A stretch of DNA of 64,000 nucleotides from Achromobacter xylosoxidans (GTDB lineage Bacteria > Pseudomonadota > Gammaproteobacteria > Burkholderiales > Burkholderiaceae_B), in assembly GCF_001457475.1 (NCBI RefSeq), contig NZ_LN831029.1, forward strand, positions 2,728,001-2,792,000, read 5' to 3'. Shown in pieces: positions 55,687 through 64,000 of this stretch (positions within the stretch are counted from its first letter, which is position 1; each line of letters starts with the position of its first letter). A program made the position numbers and the translations under genes. Below the pieces are notes generated by a model that was given only the letters and a program-made list of their open reading frames with translations, did not search any database and was not told the origin of the DNA.

Positions 55687-56562
55687 TCAGGCGTCGGCCG
55701 CGGCGTCGACCAGCCATTGCTTCAAGGCCGCCAGCGCCGGCGCCGCGCCCGCCGGCGTGGCGCGCGATTCGATCAGCCCGTAGCTGGAGCCGTCGGGCGT
55801 GAAATCCAGCGGCGCCACCAGGCGGCCGCTGCGCAGGTCGTCCAGCGCCAGGATACGCGGACTGAGCGCCACCCCGAGGCCGGCGGCGGCCGCTTCCACC
55901 ATCAGGAAATGATGATCCAGGCTGCGCGTGGCGCGCGGGGCGGGCCGCCCCGGGGCTTGATTCAGCCAGTCGTCCCAGGCGCGCGGCCGGGTGCGCGAGG
56001 ACAGCGCCACGTAGTCGCCGGCCTGGAATGCGGGCAACAGCGACGGGGCCATGACCGGACCCATGTTTTCCGCCATCAGCGGCGTGACGATCCAGTCGGG
56101 ATGCACCGGGAAGTCCAGGCGCCGCAGCGCCAGCGTGGCCTGGTCGCGGGCGAAGTCCAGCGGGCCGCCGCCGACCGACAGGTGCAGTTCGATCTGCGGA
56201 TGCCGGTCCTGGAATGCCGACAGCCGCGGGATCAGCCAGCGCATGGCCACCGAGCGCTCGCAGGACAGCACCAGCGGCCGCCGCGTATCGCGCGCCTGCA
56301 GGGTGTCGATGGTGTCCTGGATCAGCGCCAGCGCGCGCTGCATGGTCGAGGCCAGCAACTGGCCGCCCGCGGTGACGCGCAAGCCGCGGCCGGCGGGTTC
56401 CACCAGGGCCAGCCCGAGGTCGTCGGCCAGCTTGGCCACGCGCCGGCTGACCGCGCCGTGGGTCAGCGCCAGTTCGTCGGCGGCCGCGCGCACCGAGCCC
56501 AGGCGGGCGACCGCCTCGAAGGCGCGCAGATCGTTCAGGGAGGGGCGGCGGGTCGGCTTCAT
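55687..56562 (-). CDS. LysR family transcriptional regulator
   Basis: 291 residues, GcvA-like. Helix-turn-helix at residues about 9-65 (LNDLRAFEAVARLGSVRAAADELALTHGAVSRRVAKL), then a periplasmic-binding-protein-like effector domain. It is divergent from the acid-sugar kinase operon, with 76 bp between the two start codons containing matching inverted repeats, so it is the likely regulator of that operon. No Shine-Dalgarno sequence precedes its ATG. Confidence 0.92.
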   Translation of the reverse strand: MKPTRRPSLNDLRAFEAVARLGSVRAAADELALTHGAVSRRVAKLADDLGLALVEPAGRGLRVTAGGQLLASTMQRALALIQDTIDTLQARDTRRPLVLSCERSVAMRWLIPRLSAFQDRHPQIELHLSVGGGPLDFARDQATLALRRLDFPVHPDWIVTPLMAENMGPVMAPSLLPAFQAGDYVALSSRTRPRAWDDWLNQAPGRPAPRATRSLDHHFLMVEAAAAGLGVALSPRILALDDLRSGRLVAPLDFTPDGSSYGLIESRATPAGAAPALAALKQWLVDAAADA

Positions 56563-56638
56563 TGGTGATTTTTAATCACGAATAATCGTCAGAAATGATC
56601 GATTTTCCTGGTGGGTGAGATGCATTTTAATCACCAAT
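56561..56638. promoter_or_regulatory. Divergent control region with paired operators
   Basis: ATTGGTGATT (56561-56570) and AATCACCAAT (56629-56638) form a perfect 10-bp inverted repeat touching both start codons. A second perfect palindrome GTGATT-TTT-AATCAC lies at 56565-56579. This symmetrical, AT-rich arrangement fits LysR-type binding that controls both genes at once. Neither start has a visible ribosome binding site next to it. Confidence 0.55.
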
Positions 56639-57790
56639 ATGAACTCACCGGAAAACCCTCGCCAGGCGATCGGCATCCTGGCGGATGACCTCACCAGCGC
56701 CGCCGATGGCGCCGCGCCATTCCTGCGCGGTTTCGGCGCGGTGCGGGTGCATCGCGGCGTGCCGGGCGACCAGACGCACGCCGTGTTGTCCATCGACACC
56801 GGCAGCCGCGCCCGTCCCGAAGCGCAAGCCGGCCGCCTCGTGGCGCAGGCCACCCGGGCGCTGGCGGCGCGCGGCATCCTGTACAAGACCATGGATTCGA
56901 CGCTCAGGGGCCACGTCCGGACGGAACTGGCGGCGGCCATGCGCGCCAGCGGCCGGCGGCTGCTGGTGGTGGCGCCGGCCTTTGCCGAGGCGGGGCGGGT
57001 GACGCGCGGGGGAATCCAGTACGTGCATGGCGTGCCGGTGGATGCCAGCCCCTACGGCGCCGATCCGGTGCATCCGGCGCGCAGCGCGCGCCTGCTCGAC
57101 CTGATCGACCCGGACCTCGGGCCTGCCTGCGTCATCCCCGAGGACGCCAGCGCGATACAACTGCGGGCGGCGATCGCCACCGCGCGCGTGCTGGTGCTGG
57201 ACGCCGCTACGCAACAGGCGCTGGATGCGCGGGTGGCACAGCTTTGGGGGCAGGGGTGTTCATGCCTTTGGGCCGGATCGCCCGGCCTGGCGCGGGCATT
57301 GGCGGCGCAAAGCGCGGAGGCGCCCATCACCGCCGCCGCCACGGCCCGCCGCGCGACGCGCGTGCTGGTCGTGGTCGGCAGCGCCAACCCGGCCAGCCAG
57401 GCGCAGTGCGAGGCCCTGCGGGCGGGCGGCGCGCGCCTGGCGACCCGGGCCGACGAGATCGCGGACGAGGACACGCTGGCCTGCCTGCGCGCACCGCGTT
57501 CGCCGCAAGCCGAACCGGCGGCGGTCCTGGCGGCGCTGGTGGCGCAGGCCGGGCGCGCCATGGCGCGGCATCGCTTTGATGGCCTGATCGCAACCGGCGG
57601 CGACACGCTGGCCGCGCTGCTCGAGGCGCTGGCCATCGACACCCTTACCTTGACCTGTGAACTGGCGCCCGGCTTTCCCGCCGGGACCGCCGTGTGCGCC
57701 GGCCAGCCGTTGTCGATCGCCATGAAGGCGGGCGGCTTTGGCGGGCCCGGCGCATTGCGCGATGCCGCCTGGAGACTGCTGTGCCGATGA
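56639..57790 (+). CDS. Four-carbon acid-sugar kinase (OtnK/DtnK, DUF1537)
   Basis: 383 residues. The N-terminal motif GILADDLTSAADGAAPFL is the DUF1537 nucleotide-binding signature (DDLTxA); the C-terminal part carries VVVGSANPASQAQ and LIATGGDTLAALLEAL. Family members phosphorylate D-threonate, D-erythronate or L-threonate at O4. The next gene encodes PdxA2, the dehydrogenase that acts on the 4-phospho-sugar acid. Start ATG 56639; a GTG eight codons upstream is also open but would overlap the operator. Confidence 0.87.
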   Translation: MNSPENPRQAIGILADDLTSAADGAAPFLRGFGAVRVHRGVPGDQTHAVLSIDTGSRARPEAQAGRLVAQATRALAARGILYKTMDSTLRGHVRTELAAAMRASGRRLLVVAPAFAEAGRVTRGGIQYVHGVPVDASPYGADPVHPARSARLLDLIDPDLGPACVIPEDASAIQLRAAIATARVLVLDAATQQALDARVAQLWGQGCSCLWAGSPGLARALAAQSAEAPITAAATARRATRVLVVVGSANPASQAQCEALRAGGARLATRADEIADEDTLACLRAPRSPQAEPAAVLAALVAQAGRAMARHRFDGLIATGGDTLAALLEALAIDTLTLTCELAPGFPAGTAVCAGQPLSIAMKAGGFGGPGALRDAAWRLLCR

Positions 57791-58839
57791 ACCCTGTGAC
57801 CGCGCACGCCGGCCTGCCCGCGCCCGCCTTGCCCTTGGCCATCACCATGGGCGATCCCGCCGGCATCGGGCCGGAAATCGTCGCCAGGACCCTGCTGCGG
57901 GCGCGCTACGCGCAATGCTGCGTCGTCGTCGGCGATGCCGGCGTGATGGCGCGCGCGCTGGCGCCGCTGGGCGCGGCCGCCCGCCTGCGGGTGGTGGAAG
58001 ACGTGGCCGGGATCCGGGCCGGATGGGAGGCCGGCGAGATCCGCCTGTTGCCATCGTCGCGCATGCCGGCGCCGCCGCCATTCGGGCGGATCGACGCGGC
58101 CGCCGGCCAGGCGGCATACCAGGCCATCTGCCTGGCCATCGACCTGGCGCGCCAGGGCCGGGTGGCGGGCATGGTCACGGCGCCCGTGCACAAGGAAGCG
58201 CTGGCCGCGGCCGGCGTGCCGTACCCCGGCCACACCGAGATCCTGGCCGAACGCGGCGGCGCCGCGCGCGTGGCGATGATGCTGGCCAATGGGGCCATCG
58301 CCACGGTGCTGGTCACCATCCATTGCTCGCTGCGCCAGGCCATCGAGCGCGCCGATTTCGACGCGCAACTGTCGGCGATCCGGCTGGCGCACCAGGGCGG
58401 CCGCGCGCTGGGCGCCGCCGCGCCGCGGGTGGCGGTGGCCGGGCTGAACCCGCATGCCGGCGAAGGCGGCCTGTTCGGCGACGAGGAACAACGCATCATC
58501 GCCCCGGCCATTGCCGCCGCGCGCCGGGAAGGCATCGATGCCAGCGGCCCGTGGCCGGGCGACACGGTCTTCATGCAGGCGCGCCAGGGCCGTTTCGACG
58601 TGGTGGTGGCGCAGTACCACGACCAGGGCCTGATCCCGGTCAAGTACCTGGGCCTGGAACAGGGCGTGAACATCACGCTGGGCCTGCCTTTTGTCCGCAC
58701 CAGTCCCGACCACGGCACGGCGTTCGACATCGCCGGCCAGGGCATCGCCGATCCCGCCAGCCTGCAGACCGCCATCGACCATGCCTTGCGGCTGGCCGCC
58801 AACCCGCCGGACGCCGCCGCGTCCGGCCACCGCGCGTAA
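57787..58839 (+). CDS. pdxA2: PdxA2, 4-phospho-threonate/erythronate 3-dehydrogenase
   Basis: 350 residues of the PdxA family: ITMGDPAGIGPEIVART, GMVTAPVHKEALA, GHTEILAERGG, GLNPHAGEGGLFGDEEQRI, AQYHDQGLIPVKYLG and the C-terminal RTSPDHGTAFDIAGQG. The kinase neighbour shows it is the PdxA2 type that oxidatively decarboxylates a 4-phospho four-carbon sugar acid to DHAP, rather than the vitamin B6 enzyme. Coupled to the kinase by an ATGA overlap. Confidence 0.88.
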   Translation: MNPVTAHAGLPAPALPLAITMGDPAGIGPEIVARTLLRARYAQCCVVVGDAGVMARALAPLGAAARLRVVEDVAGIRAGWEAGEIRLLPSSRMPAPPPFGRIDAAAGQAAYQAICLAIDLARQGRVAGMVTAPVHKEALAAAGVPYPGHTEILAERGGAARVAMMLANGAIATVLVTIHCSLRQAIERADFDAQLSAIRLAHQGGRALGAAAPRVAVAGLNPHAGEGGLFGDEEQRIIAPAIAAARREGIDASGPWPGDTVFMQARQGRFDVVVAQYHDQGLIPVKYLGLEQGVNITLGLPFVRTSPDHGTAFDIAGQGIADPASLQTAIDHALRLAANPPDAAASGHRA

Positions 58840-58851
58840 GCGCCCCGACCT

Positions 58852-59559
58852 ATGATCGAACCCATTGCCCCTGGCGCGACCCGCATGCCCGCCGACTTCA
58901 TCTTCATGCTGACCCGCAACGACCGCACCATCGACGCGGCCGATGCCTGCCTGGACATCGCGCTGGCCAGCGGCGTGCGCCACCTCGGCTTCAAGGACAT
59001 CGGCCAGCCGCTGGCCGTGCTGGGACGCCTGCGGCGCGCCATCCACGCGGCGGGCGCGCGTTGCTATCTGGAGGTGGTCTCGCAGGACCGCGAGAGCGAA
59101 CTGGCGTCGGTGCGCGCCGCGCTGGAACTCGACGTGGACTGCCTGTTGGGCGGCACGCATGTGGATGACGCGCTGGCGCTGCTGGCCGGCTCGCGCATCC
59201 GCTATTACCCGTTTCCGGGACGCGTCCATGGCCATCCCAGCATCCTGGGCGGCACACGCGGGCAGATCGCGCACAGCGCGCGGCAACTGGCCGCCAAGCC
59301 CGGCGTGCACGGCCTGGATCTGCTGGCCTACCGTGCCGATGTCGACGTGCCGGCGCTGATGCGGGAAGTGTGCGGCGTGGCGCGGCCGGTGATCGTGGCG
59401 GGCTCGCTCGATACGCCGGCCCGCATCCAGGCGGCCTGCCGCGCGGGAGCGGCCGGTTTCACGGTCGGCACGGCCGCGCTGGACGGCCGCTTTGCCGCCG
59501 CGCAGGCGGGCCTGGCGGGCCAGCTTGCGGCGATCCAGGCCGCCGCCGCGGCGGCCTGA
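58852..59559 (+). CDS. Unrecognised TIM-barrel-like protein in the acid-sugar operon
   Basis: 235 residues. The segments DFIFMLTRNDRTIDAADACL, GVRHLGFKDIGQP and ARCYLEVVSQDRE, and the C-terminal VIVAGSLDTPARIQAACRAGAAGFTVGTAAL, look like the beta/alpha units and phosphate-binding end of a TIM barrel. I do not recognise the family. It starts 12 bp after pdxA2 and is surely in the same operon, so it may act on the phosphorylated sugar acid or on the product of PdxA2. Only 16 bp separate its stop from the convergent receptor gene. Confidence 0.8.
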   Translation: MIEPIAPGATRMPADFIFMLTRNDRTIDAADACLDIALASGVRHLGFKDIGQPLAVLGRLRRAIHAAGARCYLEVVSQDRESELASVRAALELDVDCLLGGTHVDDALALLAGSRIRYYPFPGRVHGHPSILGGTRGQIAHSARQLAAKPGVHGLDLLAYRADVDVPALMREVCGVARPVIVAGSLDTPARIQAACRAGAAGFTVGTAALDGRFAAAQAGLAGQLAAIQAAAAAA

Positions 59560-59575
59560 AGCCGCGCGCCGCGCG

Positions 59576-61264
59576 TCACTGGGCGCGCCGTTCCAGCAAC
59601 GGCTGCGCCGGCCGCGACGCGGGCAGCAACGCCGCCGCCGGCGCCGCGGCGCGCTTGGGCAGCACGGTCTGCGCGCCGGCAATGCGGAACACCTCGATGG
59701 CGTGGCGCAGTTGCGCGCCGCGCGTGCGCAGGTTGTCCACCGCCCGGCTGGCCTGTTCCACGCGCGCCGCGTTGCTCTGCGCGGCGCTGTCGGTTTCCGA
59801 GATGGTGCGGCTGACGTTGTCGATGCCGGTGTGCTGCTCGTTGGAGGTGGCCGCGATCTCGTTGACGATCTGGGTCACCTGCTGCACCGAACCGACGATG
59901 TCGAGCATGGCCTCGCCGGCGCGCTCGACGTGGCGCACGCCGTCCTCGACCTTGTGATTGGAGGCCTCGATCAGCTCCTTGATCTCGCGCGCGGCGGTGG
60001 CGCTTTTCTGCGCCAGGCTGCGCACCTCGGCGGCCACCACCGCGAAGCCCTTGCCGGCCTCGCCGGCGCGGGCCGCCTCGACCGCGGCATTGAGCGCCAG
60101 GATGTTGGTCTGGAAGGCGATGCCGTCGATGATGCCGACGATCTCGCTGATGCGCGCGGTGCTCTGCACGATGCCCTGCATCGCCCGCACCGCGTCGTCG
60201 ACCACCTGGCCGCCGCGCCGGGCCACGTCCGAGGCCTGGTTGGCCATCTGGTCGGCCCCGTGCGCGTTGGTGGCGGTCTGCTTCACGGTCGAGGCCAACT
60301 GCTCCATGCTGGCCGCGGCTTCCTCCAGCGAGGCCGCCTGGCGTTGCGTATGGGCCGACAGGTCCGCATTGCCGTCGGCGATCTCGGCGGCCGAGGTGAG
60401 CGCGCTCTCGATGCCGTTGTGCACGTCGCGCGTGATGCTCACCAGGCTCTTGCGCATCACTTCCAGCGAGAACTTCAGCGCGCCGATCTCGTCGCGGATG
60501 CTGGCCGGCGGCAAGGGCGTGCTGAGATTGCCGGCGGCGATCTGGCGCGTGAAATCGGTGGCGGTGACCAGCAGCCCGGAAATCGAGCGGGCAAAGCCCC
60601 AGCCCGAAGCGAAGATCAGGATCACGCCGGTCGCCAGCATGGCCGCCGCCAGGGCGATTTCCTCGGTGCTCATGCGGTCCAGCATGCCATACAGCGCCAC
60701 GCCGGCCGCGCCCAGGAACAGCGTGCTGGCCAGCACGGCCCAGGCCAGCATGCGCGAGCGCACGCCGGTCAGGCGCCACAGCTTCAGGCGTGCCAGCACG
60801 CCGCGCAGGCCGGTCGGCTTGACCTGGCCGCGGCTGAGGCGGAAGCCGCGCGCGCTGCCGTCGCGCAGGCTGCGGTAGGCGGCGTCGGCGGCCTCGATCT
60901 GCGCGCGGGTCGGCTTGACCCGCACCGAGGCATAACAGACCGTCTCGCCGCGTTCGATGATGGGCGTGACGTTGGCCAGCACCCAGTAGTAGCCGCCGTC
61001 CTTGCGGCGGTTCTTGACCACGCCGGTCCAGGATTCGCCGCGCTGGATGGTGCGCCACAGGTCCTCGAAGGCCGCTTCGGGCATGTCGGGATGGCGCACG
61101 ATGTTGTGGGCCGCGCCCACCAGTTCTTCGCGCGCGAAGCCGCTGACTTCCACGAACGCCGGGTTGGCGTAGATGATGCGGCCGCGGGCGTCGGTGCGCG
61201 ATATCAGGTACTGCTCGTCGTGTAGCGTGTATTCCTTGTCGTAGACCGGCTGGTTATTGCGCAT
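59576..61264 (-). CDS. Aer-type PAS-containing methyl-accepting receptor
   Basis: 562 residues. The N-terminal PAS domain has [20 protein letters not shown] and [21 protein letters not shown], closely matching E. coli Aer, which senses redox through FAD. Two membrane helices (about residues 180-250), a HAMP domain, and the MCP signalling domain with the hairpin tip [26 protein letters not shown] follow. It should mediate energy or oxygen taxis. An ANR/FNR-like box lies about 75 bp upstream of the ATG. Confidence 0.95.
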   Translation of the reverse strand: MRNNQPVYDKEYTLHDEQYLISRTDARGRIIYANPAFVEVSGFAREELVGAAHNIVRHPDMPEAAFEDLWRTIQRGESWTGVVKNRRKDGGYYWVLANVTPIIERGETVCYASVRVKPTRAQIEAADAAYRSLRDGSARGFRLSRGQVKPTGLRGVLARLKLWRLTGVRSRMLAWAVLASTLFLGAAGVALYGMLDRMSTEEIALAAAMLATGVILIFASGWGFARSISGLLVTATDFTRQIAAGNLSTPLPPASIRDEIGALKFSLEVMRKSLVSITRDVHNGIESALTSAAEIADGNADLSAHTQRQAASLEEAAASMEQLASTVKQTATNAHGADQMANQASDVARRGGQVVDDAVRAMQGIVQSTARISEIVGIIDGIAFQTNILALNAAVEAARAGEAGKGFAVVAAEVRSLAQKSATAAREIKELIEASNHKVEDGVRHVERAGEAMLDIVGSVQQVTQIVNEIAATSNEQHTGIDNVSRTISETDSAAQSNAARVEQASRAVDNLRTRGAQLRHAIEVFRIAGAQTVLPKRAAAPAAALLPASRPAQPLLERRAQ

Positions 61265-61333
61265 GCGTCATTCGTCCTGTGATGGGCGGGGCGTGTTGCT
61301 GCCGGATCATCGGGGACGGACGATATCGCTGGG

Positions 61334-61347
61334 TTGATCTACGTCAA
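61334..61347. promoter_or_regulatory. ANR/FNR-like box upstream of the Aer homologue
   Basis: TTGATCTACGTCAA matches the TTGAT-N4-ATCAA consensus of FNR/ANR regulators at nine of the ten defined positions. It lies between the receptor start (61264, minus strand) and the end of the photolyase gene, correctly placed for the receptor promoter. It suggests induction under low oxygen. Confidence 0.55.
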
Positions 61348-61425
61348 AACATTCTGAAACTATACGAAACGTAAATGAGCGCAAGCCGGGGCGGCCATGA
61401 TGTGATGGACGATTTTGGCCGCCGC

Positions 61426-62844
61426 TCAGGCCTTGGGCAGGTTGCCGAAGGCCTCCAGCGCGCGCAGCCGGCTTTGGGGCAGGTCGACGATCGGCGCGGG
61501 ATAGCCGGCCGCCGCGCGCTCCATCGGGCTGGGATCGTGGATGGCGTTGTCGTCCAGGTGCGCCAGCTCGGGCAGCCATTCGCGCAGGAACACGCCGCGC
61601 GGATCGAACTTGCGCGATTGCGACAGCGGGTTGAAGACGCGGAAGTAGGGCACCGAATCGGCGCCGGTCGAGGCGCTCCATTGCCAGCCGCCGTTGTTGG
61701 CCGCCAGGTCGCCGTCGACCAGGTGCGCCATGAACCACGCTTCGCCCAGGCGCCAGTCGATCAACAGGTTCTTGGTGAGGAACATGGCCGTCACCATGCG
61801 CAGCCGATTGTGCATCCAGCCCAGCGCCAGCAGCTGCCGCATGGCGGCATCGACGATCGGCAGGCCGGTGCGGCCCTGCTGCCAGGCGCGCAGGTCGTCG
61901 GGCGCGTCGCGCCACGGCACGGCCGCGGTTTCCGGCTTCATGGGCTGGTGCATCGACAGCGCTGGACACGCCGCCAGCAGGTGCTGGTAGAACTCGCGCC
62001 ACAGCAGTTCGTTGATCCAGGTGGCCGCGCCCGCCTTGCCGCTTTCGAGTTCGCCCTGGTTGGCGGCCAGCGCGGTGCGCAGCGCCTGGCCCGGTGACAG
62101 CACGCCGGCCGCCAGATAGGGCGACAGGCAACTGGTGGCCGGCAGGCTGGGGAAGTCGCGCTCGTCGCGATAGGCGTCGATGACGCCGTCGGCAAAGGCG
62201 TCCAGGCGCGCGCCCGCCGCGCTCTCGCCGGCAGGCCACAGCGCGCGGATGGCGTCGCTGGCGGGCGCATAGCCTTCGAAGGCCTCGGGCAGCGGGTCGG
62301 CGGCCCAGGCCGGGGCCGCCTGCGGCCGGGGCGCGGGCAGCGCGCGCGGCGGCGCGCTGCGCAGGCGTTCGCGGCAGGCGCGCGCATAGGGGGTGTAGAC
62401 GCGGTAGCAATCGCCCTTGCCGGTGACCACGGTGCCGGGACGCAGCAGCGATGCGCCATGGTGCAGGGTCCAGTCGATGCCGGCCTCGGCCAGGCGGCAG
62501 GCCACCGCGTCGTCGCGGCGCCGTTCGTTCACGGCCCATTCGGTGTTGGCGTGGACCGCCGTGATCCCGTGTTCGCGGCAGAACCGCGGCAGCGCATCGG
62601 GCACCTGGTCCCAGGTATCCACGGTCAGCAGCTTCAGGGGAATGCCGAGCCGGGCCAGGTCGCGCGACAGCGTGCGCAGGTTGCGCAGCCAGAAGTCGAC
62701 CTTGGCCGGGGCGTCGCCATGCAGGCGCCACTGGCCCGGCGCGGCAATGAACAGGGCGGTGGCGGTGCCTTCAGCGGCCGCGGCCGCCAGGGCGGGGTTG
62801 TCGTGCAGGCGCAGGTCGGTGCGCAGCCAGATCAGGGTATGCAT
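61426..62844 (-). CDS. phr: Deoxyribodipyrimidine photolyase
   Basis: 472 residues, class I CPD photolyase type. N-terminal antenna domain (LIWLRTDLRLHDNPALAAAA), and the C-terminal FAD domain with LPIVDAAMRQLLALGWMHNRLRMVTAMFL and DWRLGEAWFMAHLVDGDLAANNGGWQWSASTGADSVPYFRVFNP. The conserved tryptophan electron-transfer region WLPEL lies near the end. It is divergent from the CoA-transferase gene. Cryptochrome-like function is less likely because all photolyase-type motifs are intact. Confidence 0.94.
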   Translation of the reverse strand: MHTLIWLRTDLRLHDNPALAAAAAEGTATALFIAAPGQWRLHGDAPAKVDFWLRNLRTLSRDLARLGIPLKLLTVDTWDQVPDALPRFCREHGITAVHANTEWAVNERRRDDAVACRLAEAGIDWTLHHGASLLRPGTVVTGKGDCYRVYTPYARACRERLRSAPPRALPAPRPQAAPAWAADPLPEAFEGYAPASDAIRALWPAGESAAGARLDAFADGVIDAYRDERDFPSLPATSCLSPYLAAGVLSPGQALRTALAANQGELESGKAGAATWINELLWREFYQHLLAACPALSMHQPMKPETAAVPWRDAPDDLRAWQQGRTGLPIVDAAMRQLLALGWMHNRLRMVTAMFLTKNLLIDWRLGEAWFMAHLVDGDLAANNGGWQWSASTGADSVPYFRVFNPLSQSRKFDPRGVFLREWLPELAHLDDNAIHDPSPMERAAAGYPAPIVDLPQSRLRALEAFGNLPKA

Positions 62845-63150
62845 GCGGGCGGTGGGTCCGGAAAGAGGGGGCGGGAGGCGCGCGGCGAGGCTGGCATTCT
62901 ATCCCGCGGACCCAGGCCGTCCCGGGCCGCGCCGCACACCTTGTAAAAACTACGAGTAGATGTGACGAACCGCGGCGCCGTGGACCGGCCGATGGAGACG
63001 GCGTCCCACAGCCAAAGCGCGCCGGATCGGGCGCGGCGGGCGGTCAAACCATGAAACACGCTGGCGCTTTCCCTGTATTGACGCCGTCGTCACGGCCGCC
63101 ATGTAATTCATCTGACGATCAAACAAAAAAATGACGATATGGGACATTTG
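62845..63150. other. 306-bp spacer between photolyase and CoA-transferase genes
   Basis: Divergent gene-free stretch. It contains a good sigma-70-like promoter for the plus strand (see 63078-63107), a direct repeat TGACGAT at 63113-63119 and 63132-63138, and an A-run at 63120-63130. Nothing resembling a coding region with a ribosome binding site is present. Confidence 0.65.
63078..63107 (+). promoter_or_regulatory. Promoter of the CoA-transferase gene
   Basis: TTGACG (63078-63083) and TGTAAT (63102-63107), 18 bp apart, each differ from the sigma-70 consensus at one position. The predicted start lies about 40 bases before the ATG at 63151. Two TGACGAT repeats follow and may be regulator half-sites. 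Confidence 0.55.
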
Positions 63151-64000
63151 ATGGATCTCCGCCCGTCCTTCCTCAAAGGACGCACACCCGCCGCCAGGAC
63201 GTCGCGCGATGTCCTGCAACAATTGTGGCGCTCGCTCGACCTGCCCGACGAAGCGCTCGAGCACGTGGTGTTGACCGGCGCGGATCCGGTGTTGCCGTCT
63301 TCGTTCGCGGTGGGCACCGCGGCCCAGGCCAGCATGGCCGCGGCGGCGCTGGCGGCGGCGGAAATCTGGCATCTGCGCGGCGGCGAACGCCAGCAGGTCG
63401 GTGTCGACATGCTGCATGCGGCGCAGGAATGCCGCAGCCATTTCACCATCAACGGCGTCGCGCCCGACCCGCGCGATCCCATCACCGGGGCCTATCGCTG
63501 CGGCGACGGCGGCTGGGTGCGCATCCACGCCAATTTCCCGCATCACCGCGATGGCGCCCTGGCGCTGCTGGGCTGTCCCACCGGCGACGGCGCGACCCGC
63601 GAGGCGGTCGAGCAGGCGTTGGCACGCTGGCGCGCGCTGGATTTCGAACAGGTGGCCGCGGATGCCGGCATGGTGGTCGCCGCCATGCGCAGCTTCGATG
63701 AATGGGACCGCCATCCGCAAGGCCAGGCCATCGCGGCGCAGCCGTTGCTGACGATCGAGCGCATCGGCGAGGCCGATCCGCGGCCGCTGCCCAAGTACGG
63801 GCACGATGCGCGTCCGCTCAAGGACATCCGCGTGCTGGACCTGACCCGCATCATCGCCGGGCCGGTGTGCGGCCGGGCGCTGGCGGCCTATGGCGCCGAC
63901 GTGATGCTGGTGAACTCGCCGCATCTGCCCAACATCGCCAACCTCATCGACACCAGCCGCGGCAAGCTGTCGGTGCAGGCCGACCTGGATACCGCCGATG
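63151..64000 (+). CDS. Family III CoA-transferase (CaiB/BaiF), 3' end beyond window
   Basis: Partial: 283 codons are visible and the frame is open at the window edge. The family start motif VLDLTRIIAGPVCGRALAAYGAD, normally at residues 5-25, begins here at residue 228. The preceding 225 residues resemble the C-terminal half of the same family (AAAEIWHLRGGERQQVGVDMLHAA; DGGWVRIHANFPHH), so this is a long, duplicated or permuted form. ATG 63151 follows ATATGGGACATTTG. The catalytic Asp would lie past the window end. Confidence 0.85.
   Translation, partial: MDLRPSFLKGRTPAARTSRDVLQQLWRSLDLPDEALEHVVLTGADPVLPSSFAVGTAAQASMAAAALAAAEIWHLRGGERQQVGVDMLHAAQECRSHFTINGVAPDPRDPITGAYRCGDGGWVRIHANFPHHRDGALALLGCPTGDGATREAVEQALARWRALDFEQVAADAGMVVAAMRSFDEWDRHPQGQAIAAQPLLTIERIGEADPRPLPKYGHDARPLKDIRVLDLTRIIAGPVCGRALAAYGADVMLVNSPHLPNIANLIDTSRGKLSVQADLDTAD

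Noticed and set aside
57787..58839. pdxA as the vitamin B6 biosynthesis gene
   Set aside because: The overlap with a DUF1537 kinase gene and the LysR divergon indicate the catabolic PdxA2 type; the biosynthetic gene is usually near ksgA or surA.

Overview
The window is about 64 kb of high-GC chromosome from a betaproteobacterium. Gene order and protein sequences fit the Alcaligenaceae (Achromobacter/Bordetella group). The order rpsB-tsf-pyrH-frr-uppS-cdsA-dxr-rseP-bamA-skp-lpxD-fabZ-lpxA-lpxB-rnhB, then ppsR/ppsA, is the usual one for this family. I see no tRNA, rRNA, CRISPR array, insertion sequence, prophage or attachment site. This is chromosomal backbone with small catabolic modules, not an island.

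Layout. 1-3.6 kb (minus): map and glnD. 3.6-4.4 kb: a long, hairpin-rich gene-free spacer before rpsB. 4.4-20.1 kb (plus): translation factors, then isoprenoid, phospholipid, outer-membrane-protein and lipid A genes, many with overlapping or abutting ends. 20.2-24.0 kb: a small lipoprotein, then divergent ppsR and ppsA (PEP synthase and its regulator) around a strikingly structured ppsA leader. 24.1-30.1 kb: an Ada-like regulator/methyltransferase, a class I glutamine amidotransferase, an NfeD/stomatin pair, a diguanylate cyclase, smpB, ratA and rnfH. 30.2-34.0 kb: a valine-degradation operon (isobutyryl-CoA dehydrogenase, 3-hydroxyisobutyryl-CoA hydrolase, mmsB, thioesterase) behind a palindrome resembling a LiuR operator. 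34.1-40.6 kb: VIT1-type transporter, ygfZ, and mltG-tmk-holB-tatD plus an ankyrin protein.

40.8-44.8 kb: an IclR regulator, a complete amino-acid ABC transporter and a HutG-like formimidoylglutamase, which looks like one uptake-and-hydrolysis unit. 44.9-48.3 kb: an FAD oxidase with both bicovalent flavin ligands, and gdhA. 48.5-55.7 kb: a DUF3298 lipoprotein, a split archaeal-style lipoate ligase (LplB-LplA), GNAT, GST, DMT exporter/Lrp regulator, glutathione peroxidase, an MFS exporter and a TPR protein. 55.7-59.6 kb: a LysR regulator divergent from a four-carbon acid-sugar kinase, PdxA2 and an unrecognised TIM-barrel-like protein. 59.6-62.8 kb: an Aer-type energy-taxis receptor with an upstream ANR/FNR-like box, and a DNA photolyase. 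The window ends inside a family III CoA-transferase with an unusual N-terminal extension.

The most unexpected items are non-coding: (1) the ppsA leader, a nested three-way-junction fold whose closing helix covers the ppsA ribosome binding site; (2) mutually exclusive hairpins in the map-rpsB spacer; (3) palindromes at gdhA, at the LysR/kinase divergon, at the valine operon and upstream of the Aer homologue. All functional statements are inferred by reading the sequence. No database search, folding program or alignment was run.
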